Positions 45,653 to 46,533 of a stretch of 46,533 nucleotides of DNA are shown here, in pieces. A program made the translations under genes and the position numbers. Below the pieces are notes generated by a model. The model was not told the DNA's origin and made no database searches. It worked only from the letters and a program-made list of their open reading frames with translations. The stretch is from Candidatus Accumulibacter phosphatis. GTDB lineage: Bacteria; Pseudomonadota; Gammaproteobacteria; Burkholderiales; Rhodocyclaceae. The stretch's first letter is position 1, and every line of letters begins with the position of its first letter. The stretch is from the NCBI RefSeq assembly GCF_012939955.1, contig NZ_SPMY01000014.1, positions 1 through 46,533 on the forward strand. Direction: 5' to 3'.

Positions 45653-46030
45653 GAGCGTCTACTCAGCGTCTATTTGGCAACGGCAAGCGAAGGAGGCCGG
45701 AGCGATTCGCCATCAGCCTGCCGTTCGCCAAGGTCCTCCGCGACAAGCTTGACGGCAGCAGCGATGCACGCACGCCTCTCGAAGGCTCGTAAGGCAAACA
45801 AAGATCAGAAACGGAGAGCGCTCAAGTGACGGTACGCGACGAATATCCCAGAAACGCCATACGCGGTCAACCGCCGTCAGCGCGGCATTCGCATAGAGTA
45901 ACTGGATCAAACTGACTGGCCTTTTTGAGATTCATGGCCTCTATGGGCTTGCAGCCATGGCCAGCCGCCGTGCCGCAGCAGGAGCTGAAAGGCCGCTTGC
46001 GCCGGCCTCTTTAAACGACCGGTCAACGCA
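45653..46030. other. Spacer between the unknown gene and the rRNA operon end
   Basis: No gene or tRNA is supported. A second terminator-like hairpin for the leftward rRNA transcript, GGCCG/CGGCC at about 45991-46007 followed on the minus strand by TTTC, backs up the main one. Confidence 0.4.
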
Positions 46031-46064
46031 CAAAGCCCCCGACGGGAAGTTGTCGGGGGCTTTG
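46031..46064 (-). terminator. rRNA operon terminator
   Basis: Perfect 13 bp stem CAAAGCCCCCGAC/GTCGGGGGCTTTG with an 8-base loop, just downstream of 5S rRNA on the minus strand. Confidence 0.85.
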
Positions 46065-46072
46065 TCAATGGG

Positions 46073-46188
46073 GAGCCTGGCGGTGACCTACTTTCACACA
46101 TGAAGTATGCACTATCATCGGCGTACCTTCGTTTCACGGTCCTGTTCGGGATGGGAAGGGGTGGGTCCAAAGGGCTATTGCCGCCAAG
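46073..46188 (-). rRNA. rrf: 5S ribosomal RNA
   Basis: On the minus strand the gene runs from about 46188 (CTTGGCGGCAATAGC) to about 46073. It holds the conserved GGACCCACCCCTTCCCATCC, CGAACAGGACCGTGAAAC, and CGCCGATGATAGTGC stretches and ends GGTCACCGCCAGGCTCCC, pairing with its 5' end. The 105 bp spacer to 23S holds no tRNA. Ends are uncertain by a few bases. Confidence 0.95.
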
Positions 46189-46293
46189 CATAACTGTCTC
46201 GCACACCGCGGTTGGCGGGGTGCGCAAAATGGGAAGAAGGTTTTTGTGCAGCGTTGTGATTGCACTTCGTTGCTGAGTTGCTGCTTAAGGTTA

Positions 46294-46533
46294 TAGGATC
46301 AAGCCTCACGGGCAATTAGTACTGGTTAGCTTAACGCATTGCTGCGCTTCCACACCCAGCCTATCAACGTGGTGGTCTACCACGACCCTTCAGGGGGATC
46401 AAGTCCCCAGGGAAATCTTATCTCAAGGCGAGTTTCACGCTTAGATGCTTTCAGCGTTTATCTCTTCCGAACTTAGCTACCCGGCAATACGACTGGCGTC
46501 ATAACCGGTACACCAGAGGTTCGTCCACTCCGG
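46294..46533 (-). rRNA. rrl: 23S ribosomal RNA, 3' end (partial)
   Basis: About 240 nt of the 3' end of 23S rRNA on the minus strand, running off the right edge of the window. The end GGTTAGCTTAACGCATT region (complement of GTTAAGCTAACCAGTACTAA) and CCGTGAGGCTTGATCC are the conserved 3' terminus. Stretches match betaproteobacterial 23S rRNA by recall; no alignment was possible. Confidence 0.95.

Overview
The window reads as chromosomal DNA from a GC-rich betaproteobacterium. The right end carries the 3' part of a 23S rRNA gene and a complete 5S rRNA gene of betaproteobacterial type. The protein set fits the Rhodocyclales/Accumulibacter group: two PEP-CTERM surface proteins behind sigma-54 sites, a low-affinity phosphate transporter (Pit) with two DUF47 partners, a NifF-like flavodoxin and many GGDEF/TerB/DUF genes. 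The genus is an inference; no marker settles it.

Layout. 1-3100: tandem copies of a ~125 bp three-hairpin repeat, a PEP-CTERM gene flanked by 44 bp direct repeats, a remnant of a B12-dependent ribonucleotide reductase gene, and a second PEP-CTERM gene whose leader looks like an attenuator. 3100-6200: a group II intron relic, djlA, a DUF4239 membrane protein and another repeat copy. 6200-11900: a frameshifted FadL-type porin gene followed by a tightly overlapping operon of a DUF3604 metallohydrolase-like protein, a parvulin-type foldase and a HupE/UreJ membrane protein. 12000-18050: a diguanylate cyclase, a sigma-54-driven pair (36-residue ORF plus NifF-like flavodoxin), a DUF1254/DUF1214 protein, a methyltransferase and mepA. 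18450-20960: pit flanked by two DUF47 genes. 20960-24900: a gene-poor stretch with a decayed second copy of the methyltransferase segment, a MITE-like element, an ABM-domain protein and a DUF2236 protein.

25000-31000 is a partly decayed defence island on the minus strand: collapsed fragments of a SNF2-type helicase and an AIPR gene, then mod, a 41-codon ORF, a zeta-toxin-like kinase cut by a nonsense codon, a 59-residue protein and res of a type III restriction-modification system. From mod to res the start and stop codons overlap as ATGA at every junction if the zeta nonsense codon is ignored. So a toxin-antitoxin-like pair was built into the restriction operon and its toxin has since been damaged.

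31400-45650 is ordinary chromosome: an NAD(P)-binding epimerase-like protein, DUF998, rlmA, a peroxiredoxin with glutathione reductase, a secreted protein, a TerB-like protein, a YyaL-type thioredoxin-domain protein, a broken haloacid dehalogenase gene, an HpaB/4-hydroxybutyryl-CoA-dehydratase-family protein divergent from a TetR regulator, a DsbA-family protein, a transglutaminase-like protein and an unknown protein. The rRNA operon runs leftward into the window and ends at hairpin terminators near 46031-46064.

The best candidates for something undescribed are the DUF3604-foldase-HupE/UreJ operon, the attenuated sigma-54 leader of the second PEP-CTERM gene, the sigma-54-36-residue ORF-flavodoxin unit, and the zeta-toxin pair nested inside a type III restriction operon.
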